DNA of 64,000 nucleotides from Megasphaera sp. MJR8396C (GTDB lineage: Bacteria > Bacillota > Negativicutes > Veillonellales > Megasphaeraceae), in the NCBI RefSeq assembly GCF_001546855.1, contig NZ_KQ958210.1, forward strand, positions 1-64,000. The letters run 5' to 3'. A model generated the notes under the pieces. That model saw only the letters and a program-made list of their open reading frames with translations. It ran no database searches and had not been told where the DNA came from. Positions within the stretch are counted from its first letter, which is position 1. The number at the start of each line of letters is the position of its first letter. Position numbers and translations under genes: made by a program. This document shows positions 1 through 9,228 of this stretch, piece after piece.

Positions 1-29
1 CCACCAGTTAAACTGGTGGTTTTGATTTG
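1..29 (+). terminator. Probable terminator of the gene upstream of the window
   Basis: A 7-9 bp hairpin (CCACCAG...CTGGTGG) opens the window and is followed by a T-rich run (TTTTGATTTG). It probably ends a gene lying to the left. The left flank is cut off, so the full stem cannot be judged. Confidence 0.55.
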
Positions 30-78
30 TCAGGCGCGGGACAGATACTTTATCTGTTCTTTTCCAGTGGAAATCGGG

Positions 79-84
79 TATAAT
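79..84 (+). promoter_or_regulatory. Putative -10 box for addB
   Basis: A perfect TATAAT lies 36 bases before the addB start. The matching -35 (around 56-61) is poor, so the promoter call rests on the -10 box and its position just after the upstream terminator. A strong SD (TAAGGAGG, 105-112) precedes the ATG at 120. Confidence 0.45.
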
Positions 85-119
85 AAGGGTAGATCAGATT
101 GGCGTAAGGAGGCACTTTT

Positions 120-3100
120 ATGGCAGTTACCATTTTAATGGGCAAGGCCGGAAACGGTAAGTCATCCCAATGTTTTAATGAACTGCAGGCTTGGGAAGCG
201 GCCGGCGGCAAGGCGATGCTCCTGGTCCCGGACCAGGCGACATACGGCGCTGAACGGCGGTTGGCAGAACACGCTAAAGGCCGTGGTTTTGTCGGAACGC
301 AGGTCGTCGGTTTTTCCCGCCTGGCCTATAATGTGTTCCAAGAGCAGGGACTTTCTCATGCCTCGTTGTCGGAATTGGCCCGGAAGATTATTTTACAGCG
401 CCTGCTCCATAAGGGCGAAAAGGATTTTTCCCTGCTGCAGACGGCAGCCAGACAGCCGAATTTTGCCGATACGGCTGGCCGGTTTCTAGGGGAATGCCGT
501 TCTTTCTGTGTGTCTTCCGATACGCTTCGCAAGGCGGCTGACGCTGTTTCTAGTACGACCTTGTCCCATAAATTGCAGGATATGGCCTTATTATATGATA
601 TGTATCAGGCCTTTTTAAGCGACCATTTTGGCTCGGCCGATGATACCATGACCCTGTTGGCCAAGGCCGTTGACAAGGATCCTTTTTTACAGGGAGCCCG
701 CGTTTGGGTTGATGGTTTTCAATGGTTTACGCCGCAGCAGATGAATATCTTACAACAAATCGAGGCGGTGACCGATCATTTAACGATTACCCTGACTATT
801 GATGCCGACCACCTGTTGCAGCAGCGGCGGGAAACGGCACTCTTCCATCGGGCGTATGAGGTATACCGTGATTTACAGCGCCTCTTTCCGCACTTGGAAA
901 CGGCCGTCGTTCCCGAGCCGCCGCCGACGGCTTTGACGGCCTTCCAGCGTGATTTCTTCCAGGTTGTCCCAGCGGAACAGTCGCACCCGGTATCGGCCCT
1001 CTCTGTGTGGGAATGTCAGGATAAGGACGGCGAAATCGAAAGTATCGCCTGGGAAATCCTCCGCCAGTGCCGTAAAGGGCGGCGGTTCCGTGATTTTCTC
1101 ATCCTGGCCCGGTCGAGTGAAATGTACCATAATCGGATGGAACGCATCTTTCGCCGCTACGGGATTCCCTGTTTCAGCGATTATCGGAGACCGATGACAA
1201 GTCATCCCGCAGCGGAAGCCATTTCGGCCCTGCTCAGTGTCTTTCGTACACGCTGGTCTCATGAGGCCTTGTTCCGCCTGCTCAAAAGCGACCTCTTTCC
1301 CATCAGCCGTCACGACGTCGATGATTTGGAAAACTATTGTCTGGCCTACGGCATTCAGGGCTATCATTGGCTGAGTGGAAAGACGTGGAATTATGGCCGC
1401 CGCCATGAAGGTCAGGCCATCATTGAAGAGCGGGAAGAAGCTCAGCTGCAACGGATCCAGGATATTTGCCAAGCTGTTCGGGATATTTTGATGCCGGCCT
1501 GGGAGGAAGCCCAAGACGTACATAGTCTTCGCGACTGGTGTACCTTGCTGTACCAATGGCTGCGGACGCTCGGTGTTCCGGAGGCCCTGGCCCGCTGGCA
1601 GGAAGACGATGAAGCCGCAGGGCAGACCGAAGCCGGAAAAGAACACGAACAGGTGTGGAAGCGCATCATGGACTTTCTCACGGAAATCGTCGACTTCTGC
1701 GGCGACGATGTGACCGATATCGACGAATTTTCTCAGATCATTGAAGGCGGGTTGGCGACGCTCAAATTCAGCCTCATCCCGCCGACCTTGGATCATGTAA
1801 CCCTTACGTCCGTCGAACGAGGCTATACGATGCAGGCGCCGGTCGTCTTTTTATGCGGCGTCAACGACGGGATTTTTCCCCAGCACAGTAGTGAAGAAGG
1901 GCTGTTCAGTGATAAGGAACGGCGCAGTCTGGCGGACCTCGGTATCGTTCTCGGGCCGGGCAGCCGGTTCCGCTCTTTCCAGGAACGGTTCCTGTTCTAT
2001 TTGGCCGCCACACGGGCCAGTGAAAGCTTCGTCCTTTCCTATATGGTCGCCGACGATGACGGCAGTGCCGTGGAAAAATCGTCATGGATTCATCAGCTCT
2101 GTGATAAAGGCTATGTGGCGGATATCCTTCGTCGCGATGATGCGATGGATTTTTCTAAGGAGGAAAAGCCTGTCCTGGCTCTGCCGGCAGGACTTCATTA
2201 CTTGCCCGGTCAACTGCGTCCGGCCCTCGACGGTCAGACCGTAGACGATACCTGGTGGGCCCTCTACGATTGGGCTTGGCAAAAGGGCTGGCGTCACCAG
2301 GCCGTACGGGCTGTGCAGGGCCTCTTCCATACGAATTTACCGGTTACCCTGCCAGCCAACCTCGTACGCCGCTTATTTGCACCCGACGGCGTGCTGCGAG
2401 GGTCGGTTACGAAATTTGAACAGTACCGGAACTGTCCCTTTGCTTATTTTTCCCGCTATGGACTCAATCTGGAAGAACGGCGCCGATATCAGTTTGCGGC
2501 GCCTGATCTGGGGATGCTCGTCCATGGGGCGCTGCGCATCATCGGTGAAAAGCTGCTTCGGGAAAAGAAGCAGTGGCAGGATATTCCTGATGACGAGGTG
2601 CCGGTTATTTGCCGCCAGGCGACGGATGAGCTGGCGCCGCAGGTTCAGCATGACATCCTGATGTCGAACGCCTACTTTTCGCAGATTAAAGAACGGCTCA
2701 TTCAAACCCTGACTCGTACGGTCCGCCATCTCTGTGCCTTCAGTGCCGCTTCGGGATTCCGGATGACGGGCCTTGAAAAATCCTTCGGCCGGCCCGGAAG
2801 TCCTTGGGAAGCCCTTCATTTTACCTTAAAAAGTGGTCTCGACGTCGTCGTTACCGGCCAGATCGACCGCATCGATATGCTGCGTCAGGACGATCGGACC
2901 TACGTCGTCGTCATCGATTATAAATCGGGGCGGAAACAGCTCGATATCAGTCAGATTTTTATGGGCCTTGAACTGCAGCTCTTGACCTACATGTTCGTCG
3001 CCCTCCTCAATATTGGCGACGGTGCCGTTCCGGCGGCTGTACTCTACTGTTACGTCCGCAATGATAAAGTGTCGTTGTCGTACCGCATCGACGAGGCCGA

Positions 3101-3527
3101 TAAGAAGAAGCAGTACGATGCCAAAGGCAAGCTGACTGGGTTTTACCTCAATGATGGCGACGTCATGAAAGAGTTGGATCGCTCCATGGAGGGCTTTTCG
3201 GACTTTTTGAACTTACGATTGAAGAAAGACGGGACCTTAAGTGATCAGTCGAAGTCGATTTACGACGAAGCCGGTTGGAGCCACCTCCTGACCTGGGCTT
3301 CTCAAAAGCTGCAGGAACTGGCCGGCGGCATCGGCGATGGCGATATTTCCATTCATCCGGTCATGCTGAAACAGCAGACGCCTTGCCAGTACTGCCCGTA
3401 TCGGGCCGTCTGCCGCTTCGATCTTTCCATGACCGGCAATACCTACGATGCTGCCGAGAAGGAAGATACGGATGAGATGATACGTACTATTTTTGACAGA
3501 GGAGGTGAGGACCATGGCATGGACTGA
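120..3527 (+). CDS. addB: ATP-dependent helicase/nuclease subunit B (AddB/RexB)
   Basis: AddB is the partner of AddA in the Firmicute equivalent of RecBCD, which processes double-strand DNA ends for recombination and recognises Chi. The 1135-residue protein has the family's usual size. It has a Walker A motif (GKAGNGKS, residues 8-15) and a C-terminal nuclease core VVIDYKSG near residue 930. The cysteines of the Fe-S cluster domain are visible: one near residue 772 (NCPFAYF) and three in the C-terminal CQYCPYRAVC near 1090. The ATG at 120 follows a strong SD at a good distance. The end overlaps the addA start by 14 bases, as expected for translational coupling of the two subunits. Confidence 0.95.
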   Translation: MAVTILMGKAGNGKSSQCFNELQAWEAAGGKAMLLVPDQATYGAERRLAEHAKGRGFVGTQVVGFSRLAYNVFQEQGLSHASLSELARKIILQRLLHKGEKDFSLLQTAARQPNFADTAGRFLGECRSFCVSSDTLRKAADAVSSTTLSHKLQDMALLYDMYQAFLSDHFGSADDTMTLLAKAVDKDPFLQGARVWVDGFQWFTPQQMNILQQIEAVTDHLTITLTIDADHLLQQRRETALFHRAYEVYRDLQRLFPHLETAVVPEPPPTALTAFQRDFFQVVPAEQSHPVSALSVWECQDKDGEIESIAWEILRQCRKGRRFRDFLILARSSEMYHNRMERIFRRYGIPCFSDYRRPMTSHPAAEAISALLSVFRTRWSHEALFRLLKSDLFPISRHDVDDLENYCLAYGIQGYHWLSGKTWNYGRRHEGQAIIEEREEAQLQRIQDICQAVRDILMPAWEEAQDVHSLRDWCTLLYQWLRTLGVPEALARWQEDDEAAGQTEAGKEHEQVWKRIMDFLTEIVDFCGDDVTDIDEFSQIIEGGLATLKFSLIPPTLDHVTLTSVERGYTMQAPVVFLCGVNDGIFPQHSSEEGLFSDKERRSLADLGIVLGPGSRFRSFQERFLFYLAATRASESFVLSYMVADDDGSAVEKSSWIHQLCDKGYVADILRRDDAMDFSKEEKPVLALPAGLHYLPGQLRPALDGQTVDDTWWALYDWAWQKGWRHQAVRAVQGLFHTNLPVTLPANLVRRLFAPDGVLRGSVTKFEQYRNCPFAYFSRYGLNLEERRRYQFAAPDLGMLVHGALRIIGEKLLREKKQWQDIPDDEVPVICRQATDELAPQVQHDILMSNAYFSQIKERLIQTLTRTVRHLCAFSAASGFRMTGLEKSFGRPGSPWEALHFTLKSGLDVVVTGQIDRIDMLRQDDRTYVVVIDYKSGRKQLDISQIFMGLELQLLTYMFVALLNIGDGAVPAAVLYCYVRNDKVSLSYRIDEADKKKQYDAKGKLTGFYLNDGDVMKELDRSMEGFSDFLNLRLKKDGTLSDQSKSIYDEAGWSHLLTWASQKLQELAGGIGDGDISIHPVMLKQQTPCQYCPYRAVCRFDLSMTGNTYDAAEKEDTDEMIRTIFDRGGEDHGMD

Positions 3528-6500
3528 TGAACAGCAGGAGGCCATTGACAGCCGAAAACAAACGCTGCTCCTGTCGGCAGCTGCCGGCTCGGGGAAGACG
3601 GCCGTCCTGGTCGAGCGCATTATCCGCCGCCTGTTGGATAAGACGTATCCCATCGACATTACGGAACTCTTGGTCGTTACCTTCACCAACGCGGCGGCGG
3701 CCGAAATGCGGGACCGTGTCGGACAGGCATTGATGAAGGCTTTGTCAGAGACCAAGGATCCGCGTATCGAACGGCAGCTGGCCTTATTGCCGTCGGCTCA
3801 CATTTCGACCCTTCATTCCTTCTGTCAGTACGTCATTCGCAAATATTTCTATACCATTGACCTGGACCCGACCTTTTCCATTGCTGGTCAGGAAGAATTG
3901 AACCTCCTGCGCCGTCAAGTACTGTCCGATGTCTTTTTGTCGTACTACGAAGACGAGGAAAAAGCTTCCATCCTCTATCCCTTGGCCGATATGTTCGGCA
4001 GTGACCGCGGCGATGATGTCCTGATGGATACGGTGAGCCGCATGTATACCTATGCCCGGAGCCTGGCCTGGCCGGAACATTGGTTGAAATCGTCGGCCAT
4101 GGCCTATGAAACGGGGCCTGACACGACGATCGATGACCTTCCCTGGGTACAGCCGGTCAAAGATTTCGTGCAGCGAATCCTTAAAAAAGATATCGCCCTC
4201 TATGAAAGAGCTTTGTATCATCTGCGCCAACGGGATGATTTTTCGGCGGCTTGTGACCAGTTTTCAGCGGAACAGGTAGCGTTAAAAGCGGCTGCTGGTG
4301 AAAAGCGTTGGGATGATCTGAGATGCCGCATCAATGCCGTTGAATTTTCCCGTTTAAAGACGCTGCGCGGCTTAGATGACGACGACAAGGCCATTTGGGA
4401 GCAGTGCAAGGCCCTTCGGGACAGCGTCAAGAAAGACCTTACGAAAACGCTGCAGCCCGTCTATTTTTCGGCGTCGTCTGAAGAGTGGCTCGATGGAATC
4501 CGGGCCATGAAAACGATCATGGATGGACTGGTCACCCTGACTTTAGATTTTGCCCAGGCCTTTTCGAAGGCGAAACGGGAAAAGGGCTGGATTGACTTCA
4601 GTGATCTCGAGCACCTGTGCTTAAAAATCCTCCTCAGCCCCGAGGCAACGCCGGATAACCCCGTGCGTTCGGCGGCAGCCGAAGAACTGAGAAGCCAGTA
4701 TGAGGAAGTCCTCATCGACGAGTATCAGGATACGAACGGCGTACAGGAATTGATTGCCCGCCTCGTTTCATCCGACGACAATCGCTTCATGGTAGGCGAT
4801 ATCAAGCAGAGTATCTATCGCTTCCGCCTGGCCGATCCGACGCTGTTCATGGATAAATACCGCACCTTCAGCCGCGAGGCCGAGGCCCATCAGCGCTGTA
4901 TCGACTTAGGACGGAACTTCCGCAGTGTACCACTTGTTCTCGATGCCGTAAACGACGTCTTTTCCCGGGCCATGACGATGGATGCAGCCGGGATGGATTA
5001 TGGAGAAAGGGAAAGGCTCTATGCCGGTCGGACGGCACCCGATGATCCATCCTGGCTGGGCGGCCCGACGGAAGTCGACCTGGTCGATACATCCGGCGAC
5101 AATGAAGGCTTGACGGCCTTTGAACAAGAGGCCCGTTTTGTGGCTTCCCGCATCGGCGAACTCTTGGAAAGCGGAAAGATGGCCGCCCGAAAAGACGGGA
5201 CCTTGGAACCCTTATCCTATCGCCATATCGTCATCCTCGTCCGGTCCATGAAAAATAAAGCCGATAAATTGATTCAGGCCTTGCAGGAACGAGGGATTCC
5301 GTCCTATGCCGAGCAGCGAGGCGGCTATTTTGCCGCCGTTGAAGTCCAGGTCATGCTGGCCCTTCTGCGCTGCATCGATAATCCGGAGCAGGATTTGCCC
5401 ATGGCCGCCGTCCTGCGTTCACCTCTGGTCGGTCTCGATGAGACGGCCTTAGCCGAACTGCGCCTCTGTGGCGACGGGACACTGTGGCAGAATCTGCCGG
5501 TCTTTTCCGATTCCCTTGACGATTCGGATCCCTTAAAAGAAGATATCGACGATTTTATAAGTCATTTTGAAGAATGGCGCACGTACAGCCGCCGTCAAGG
5601 CGTGGCGGAACTCATTCAGCGGCTCTATGCCGATACGGCTTACGTCGACTTCGTCGCGGCCATGCCCGGCGGTGACCTTCGTCAGGCTAACCTGAAAGCC
5701 CTCTATGATCGGGCGCAGCAATATGAAGATGCCGGGTTCCGCGGCCTGTTCCGCTACTTACAGCTCATCGATAAGATGATGGAAGACGGCCTCGACCTGG
5801 CACCGGCCAAGGTAGTCAGTGAAAAAGAAGACGTCGTCCGCATCATGAGCATTCATCAGAGCAAAGGCCTCGAGTTTCCCGTCGTCATCGTCGCCGATAT
5901 GGGGAAAGAATTCAACCGCATGGATCTTCATGAACCGATCCTCTTTCACAATGAGCTGGGCATCGGCCTTAAACAGTACGATTCGGCGTGGCGAATGTTT
6001 TATCCGACCCTCATCTGGAGCGGTATCGAAGCCAAACTCCGCTGGGAAGGAACGGCCGAGGAAGAACGGGTGCTCTATGTAGCCATGACCCGGGCTCGGG
6101 ATCAACTGATCTTGATCGGTCACGATTCCAAAGCGGCCGATCATTGGAGCCGCTGGGCTGACGGACTCGATCCGGCCCAGGGGAATTCATACTTTGACTG
6201 GGTCATGCCGACGGTGGCAGCCTACTTTGGAAATGAGGTCAATGCCGAAACGATCCGAGCCGGCGCGTCCTGGCAGGGCGACCGCTGGAAGCTTCGCATC
6301 GTCTCGCCGGAACCGGCTCCTGGACTGACAGCAGAAGTGCTGTCCGGGGAACCTAGGTTAGAAGCTCTGCGGCGCGGTGATATGACCGATACGGCCATTC
6401 CCGATTGGCTCGATCGCCAGTTATCCTGGCAGTATGCCTTCCCAAAGGCCGTCACGACAGCTGCCAAGTTTTCAGTATCTGAAGTAAAGCGCAAGTACCA

Positions 6501-7155
6501 CGAACTGCAGAGCGAAGAACTGGCGGAAGAAAAGGGCTTGGCCCTTTCACCGGAAGCCATTCTTCCGCCGGAAGCCATTCTTCCGCCGGAGACAGCGGTC
6601 GAGAATCCCTTTGAAGACCTGCCGCCATGGCTGGCCTCCGATGAAGATCACGTCAGCGGAGCTCAGCGTGGTACGGCCCTTCATAAAGCGATGCAGTACA
6701 TCACGCCGGCTGCCGATCATACGGAAGGGTCCCTTCGCCGGGAACTGGCGGCCTTTGTGCAGCGAGGGACCTTCAGTCCGGAAGAATCGTCACTGATATA
6801 TATTCCAGTCTTAGCTTCTTTTTGGCGGTCTGAACTGGGACGACGGATGGCGGCTTCACCGGAGCTGCATCGTGAATATCCCTTTACGGTCCTGTTAGCC
6901 GGCGGCGCCCTGCCGGACATCGAAGACGGGGAACGCTTTTTGATTCAAGGCATCATCGACTGTTTATTCCGTGAAGACGACGGCTGGGTTCTCGTCGACT
7001 ATAAGTCGGACCGGTTGGAAAGCGATCGTGACTTTAAAGAACGCTATGCCATCCAGCTGGATTTGTATAAACAAGCTGTGGAGCAGATTACCGGGATTCC
7101 CGTCCGGGAAACCTATATCTATAGTTTTCATTTACAGCGTGAAATTATGATTTAA
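3514..7155 (+). CDS. addA: ATP-dependent helicase/nuclease subunit A (AddA)
   Basis: This is a UvrD-like superfamily 1A helicase with a C-terminal RecB-type nuclease, acting with AddB at DNA ends. Visible motifs are Walker A (AAAGSGKT, residues about 23-30), the Walker B/motif II stretch LIDEYQDTN near residue 400, a late helicase motif VLYVAMTRAR near 860, and the nuclease core VLVDYKSDR near 1160. I chose ATG 3514 because GAGGAGGTGAGG sits just before it. A TTG in frame at 3493 lies upstream of that SD and is unlikely. An 18-base unit is duplicated in tandem at 6551-6586, giving PEAILP twice in the linker before the nuclease domain. The next gene follows after 14 bases, so sdaAB may be co-transcribed. 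Confidence 0.95.
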   Translation: MAWTDEQQEAIDSRKQTLLLSAAAGSGKTAVLVERIIRRLLDKTYPIDITELLVVTFTNAAAAEMRDRVGQALMKALSETKDPRIERQLALLPSAHISTLHSFCQYVIRKYFYTIDLDPTFSIAGQEELNLLRRQVLSDVFLSYYEDEEKASILYPLADMFGSDRGDDVLMDTVSRMYTYARSLAWPEHWLKSSAMAYETGPDTTIDDLPWVQPVKDFVQRILKKDIALYERALYHLRQRDDFSAACDQFSAEQVALKAAAGEKRWDDLRCRINAVEFSRLKTLRGLDDDDKAIWEQCKALRDSVKKDLTKTLQPVYFSASSEEWLDGIRAMKTIMDGLVTLTLDFAQAFSKAKREKGWIDFSDLEHLCLKILLSPEATPDNPVRSAAAEELRSQYEEVLIDEYQDTNGVQELIARLVSSDDNRFMVGDIKQSIYRFRLADPTLFMDKYRTFSREAEAHQRCIDLGRNFRSVPLVLDAVNDVFSRAMTMDAAGMDYGERERLYAGRTAPDDPSWLGGPTEVDLVDTSGDNEGLTAFEQEARFVASRIGELLESGKMAARKDGTLEPLSYRHIVILVRSMKNKADKLIQALQERGIPSYAEQRGGYFAAVEVQVMLALLRCIDNPEQDLPMAAVLRSPLVGLDETALAELRLCGDGTLWQNLPVFSDSLDDSDPLKEDIDDFISHFEEWRTYSRRQGVAELIQRLYADTAYVDFVAAMPGGDLRQANLKALYDRAQQYEDAGFRGLFRYLQLIDKMMEDGLDLAPAKVVSEKEDVVRIMSIHQSKGLEFPVVIVADMGKEFNRMDLHEPILFHNELGIGLKQYDSAWRMFYPTLIWSGIEAKLRWEGTAEEERVLYVAMTRARDQLILIGHDSKAADHWSRWADGLDPAQGNSYFDWVMPTVAAYFGNEVNAETIRAGASWQGDRWKLRIVSPEPAPGLTAEVLSGEPRLEALRRGDMTDTAIPDWLDRQLSWQYAFPKAVTTAAKFSVSEVKRKYHELQSEELAEEKGLALSPEAILPPEAILPPETAVENPFEDLPPWLASDEDHVSGAQRGTALHKAMQYITPAADHTEGSLRRELAAFVQRGTFSPEESSLIYIPVLASFWRSELGRRMAASPELHREYPFTVLLAGGALPDIEDGERFLIQGIIDCLFREDDGWVLVDYKSDRLESDRDFKERYAIQLDLYKQAVEQITGIPVRETYIYSFHLQREIMI

Positions 7156-7169
7156 AAGGAGGTTTTTTC

Positions 7170-7829
7170 ATGGGTGTTTTTGATGTTGTCGGGCCGGTTA
7201 TGATCGGACCCTCCAGCTCCCATACGGCCGGGGCTGCCCGCATCGGTCTCATGGCCCGGGAGATTTTGAAAGACGAGCCGAAAAAAGCCGTCATTACCGT
7301 CTACGGTTCCTTTGCCAAAACCTACAAAGGCCATGGCACGGATAGGGCCCTCGTCGCCGGCCTGCTCGGCTTTTCGGCAGACGATGTTCGCTTGCGTACG
7401 TCCTTCGAACTGGCCAAAGAAGCGGGACTCGATATCGATTTTCATCGTTCCGATGAAGAGGTCCACCACCCGAATACGGTGCGCATTGCCATGACCGGGG
7501 CCTCGGGACGACAGGTCGAAGTCCTTGGCGTCTCTCTCGGCGGCGGCAAAATCGAAATTCGTGAAATAAACAGAGCCGACGTCGCTTTAAATGGGGAAGA
7601 ACATACCTTGATTACGGTCCATCGCGACCAGCCGGGCATCATCGCCCAGGCGACGACGGTCCTGGCCATCGGCCATATCAACGTATCGAATATGCGCGTG
7701 TTCCGCAGTGCCAAGAATGCAACGGCGGTCATGATTGTCTGCACCGATAGTGCCGTACCGCCGGAAATCGTGCATATGATTGAAAACATTACGGCCATTG
7801 AAAGCGTCGTGACCTTGCGGCCTATTTAG
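7170..7829 (+). CDS. sdaAB: L-serine dehydratase, iron-sulfur-dependent, beta subunit
   Basis: This is the beta subunit of the two-chain, oxygen-sensitive L-serine deaminase that converts serine to pyruvate and ammonia. The N-terminal half has the family signature GPSSSHTAGAARIG (residues about 11-24). The C-terminal part, from about residue 148, is an ACT domain (ITVHRDQPGIIAQ), a likely amino-acid-binding regulatory module. At 219 residues it matches Firmicute SdaAB. An AAAGGAGG SD precedes ATG 7170. The alpha subunit follows 10 bases downstream, forming a clear sdaAB-sdaAA pair. Confidence 0.95.
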   Translation: MGVFDVVGPVMIGPSSSHTAGAARIGLMAREILKDEPKKAVITVYGSFAKTYKGHGTDRALVAGLLGFSADDVRLRTSFELAKEAGLDIDFHRSDEEVHHPNTVRIAMTGASGRQVEVLGVSLGGGKIEIREINRADVALNGEEHTLITVHRDQPGIIAQATTVLAIGHINVSNMRVFRSAKNATAVMIVCTDSAVPPEIVHMIENITAIESVVTLRPI

Positions 7830-7839
7830 GAGGGATAAG

Positions 7840-8724
7840 ATGTATAAATATGAATACAACAGCCTTCATGACCTGCTGTCCCTGGCTGAAAAGGAACAGA
7901 CGACGCTGTCGGACATCGTCGTCCGCCATGAAGTGGAATCATCGGAAGTAGTGGAAGAAAAAGTACGGGCTATGATGGACAGCCGCCTCGATGTCTTTCA
8001 AGAGTCCATCGATGCCGGCATGAGTGATCCGGGAAAATCGGTCAGCGGCCTCGTCGGCGGCGATGCCCATAAGCTGGCTGAAAGCACGCCGACCCTCTTG
8101 GGGCCCTTGGCCCACAAGGCGGCTATCTATGCCCTGGCGGTCAGTGAAGCCAATGCCAAGATGTTTAAAATCGTCGCCTGCCCGACGGCCGGTTCCTGCG
8201 GCATCGTTCCGGCGGTCATGATGGCTGCCGCTGAGACCCTCGACGTATCGCGCGAAGCCATGGTAAATGCCTTGTTTATCGCGTCGGGTATCGGCGCCGT
8301 CGTCTCTCATAATGCGACTGTTGCCGGCGCCGTCGGCGGCTGTCAGGCTGAATGCGGTACGGCAGCAGGCATGGCCGCTGCGGCCGTGACCTCGATGGCC
8401 GGCGGCAGCAACGACATGATTTTACAGGCCTTCGCCCTCTGCTTGAAAAATACCTTGGGCCTGGCCTGTGACCCCGTTGCCGGGCTCGTAGAGGTTCCCT
8501 GCGTCAAGCGAAATGCCGTCTTTGCCGTGGAAGCCCTGGCGGCTGCTGAAATGGCCTTGGCCGGTATCAAGAGCGTCATTCCTCCGGATGAAGTCATTTC
8601 GGCGATGGCTGAAATCGGCCGGATCATGCCGGTGGCCTTAAAAGAAACGTCCGACGGCGGCCTGGCTCGGACGGAAACGGGAAAAGCTATTGCGGCCCGG
8701 CTGGAAAAGGCCATGGAAGCATAA
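7840..8724 (+). CDS. sdaAA: L-serine dehydratase, iron-sulfur-dependent, alpha subunit
   Basis: This catalytic subunit binds the [4Fe-4S] cluster that activates the serine hydroxyl for dehydration. Conserved cysteine regions are visible: CPTAGSCGIVP near residue 108 and two further cysteines in LACDPVAGLVEVPC near residue 210. Glycine-rich stretches (SGIGAVVSHNATVAGAVGGC) are typical of the family. The length of 294 residues is normal. A TAGGAGG SD lies just after the beta-subunit stop. In an amino-acid-fermenting anaerobe this enzyme feeds serine carbon to pyruvate and so to the pyruvate:ferredoxin oxidoreductase encoded at 41.5-45.0 kb. Confidence 0.95.
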   Translation: MYKYEYNSLHDLLSLAEKEQTTLSDIVVRHEVESSEVVEEKVRAMMDSRLDVFQESIDAGMSDPGKSVSGLVGGDAHKLAESTPTLLGPLAHKAAIYALAVSEANAKMFKIVACPTAGSCGIVPAVMMAAAETLDVSREAMVNALFIASGIGAVVSHNATVAGAVGGCQAECGTAAGMAAAAVTSMAGGSNDMILQAFALCLKNTLGLACDPVAGLVEVPCVKRNAVFAVEALAAAEMALAGIKSVIPPDEVISAMAEIGRIMPVALKETSDGGLARTETGKAIAARLEKAMEA

Positions 8725-8754
8725 AAAAGAGTGTTGGCAGGGATTTTTGGGCAA

Positions 8755-8785
8755 TGAAAAAAGACTGCCCATACGGCAGTCTTTC
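8755..8785. terminator. Bidirectional terminator between sdaAA and the small minus-strand gene
   Basis: A perfect 9-bp stem (AAGACTGCC/GGCAGTCTT, 8761-8783) with a 5-base loop is preceded on the plus strand by an A-run, which becomes a T-tract on the minus strand. It is therefore strongest for minus-strand transcription (the gene at 8800-8973) and weaker for sdaAA. Confidence 0.75.
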
Positions 8786-8799
8786 CGGCCCTCCCTGTA

Positions 8800-8973
8800 C
8801 TACTCCTTTTCCCTGATATCTGCTCGGTTTTGTGCAAGTGCCGGCTGTCCCTCGAGACGGCGGTAAATCATACGGCATAGGCTGGCAGAAATGGGAGCAT
8901 CCTTAGGCTGACAGGTAAATTCAACGATCAATTCAGCTTCGAAACGATTCAGTTCTACCCAGCGTACCTTCAA
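8800..8973 (-). CDS. Small conserved-looking hypothetical protein (57 aa, TTG start)
   Basis: I do not recognise the family. The reading frame starts at TTG 8973 (MKVRWVELNRFEAELIVEF...) with an AAAGGG SD about 10 bases upstream and ends at TAG 8800. It is followed at once by a good terminator for this strand. The 57 residues read like a folded, charged cytoplasmic protein with two cysteines, not random sequence, and there is no signal peptide or membrane segment. It is below common ORF length cut-offs and has a non-ATG start, so automatic callers may miss it. Confidence 0.55.
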   Translation of the reverse strand: MKVRWVELNRFEAELIVEFTCQPKDAPISASLCRMIYRRLEGQPALAQNRADIREKE

Positions 8974-9070
8974 TGTAAGTCATCCCTTTGCGGTTAATAT
9001 AGTTCGGTTCGTTACTTCCTATTTTACTATACCGTCCAGCCTTTTACAAGACAGTTTGCGTCCCTCTGAG

Positions 9071-9099
9071 TTGACAATTTTGAGGTTTATTGCTATGAT
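9071..9099 (+). promoter_or_regulatory. Consensus sigma-A promoter of a short leader or small RNA
   Basis: TTGACA (9071-9076), a 17-base spacer and TATGAT (9094-9099) form one of the best promoters in the window. Transcription should start near 9106, 90 bases before a terminator and 187 bases before the next start codon. Confidence 0.8.
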
Positions 9100-9105
9100 A
9101 TATGC

Positions 9106-9226
9106 CGTCAATTGAACAGGCGATACGGTCCGCAGGGAATCTCTCCGACAAGGAGACTGGCGACTCTGAAACGGTTATCGTCATAATCGTGAAAGAGGGG
9201 CTTCGCATTTGCGGGGCCCCTTTTTT
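9106..9226 (+). ncRNA. Structured, terminated RNA of about 120 nt: unassigned riboswitch or small RNA candidate
   Basis: The RNA from the promoter at 9071-9099 can close a 7-bp stem GGCGATA (9119-9125) with TATCGTC (9176-9182). This encloses an inner hairpin TCTCC/GGAGA (9142-9156). An alternative hairpin (9172-9178 with 9183-9189) uses the 3' strand of the closing stem, so the two folds exclude each other. A terminator follows at 9196-9226. A closed aptamer-like domain, a mutually exclusive fold and a terminator suggest a riboswitch. The second -10 box downstream equally allows an independent small RNA. It does not match the consensus of any riboswitch class I can recall. Confidence 0.55.
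9196..9226 (+). terminator. Intrinsic terminator of the 9.1-9.2 kb RNA
   Basis: The stem AGGGGC (9196-9201)/GCCCCT (9216-9221), with an inner CGC/GCG pairing, is followed by six Ts. It lies between the consensus promoter and the first start codon of the downstream operon. Confidence 0.8.
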
Positions 9227-9228
9227 GG

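Noticed and set aside
873-1796. 307-codon minus-strand frame inside addB
   Set aside because: Shadow of addB; no SD and no domain, while addB motifs are clear on the other strand.
6551-6586. Tandem 18-base duplication in addA
   Set aside because: In frame and in a linker; probably neutral length variation, so noted only in the gene entry.
9106-9226. Possible fluoride, guanidine, ZTP, cyclic-di-GMP, glycine or SAM riboswitch
   Set aside because: Conserved motifs of these classes, as I remember them, are not present; left unassigned.
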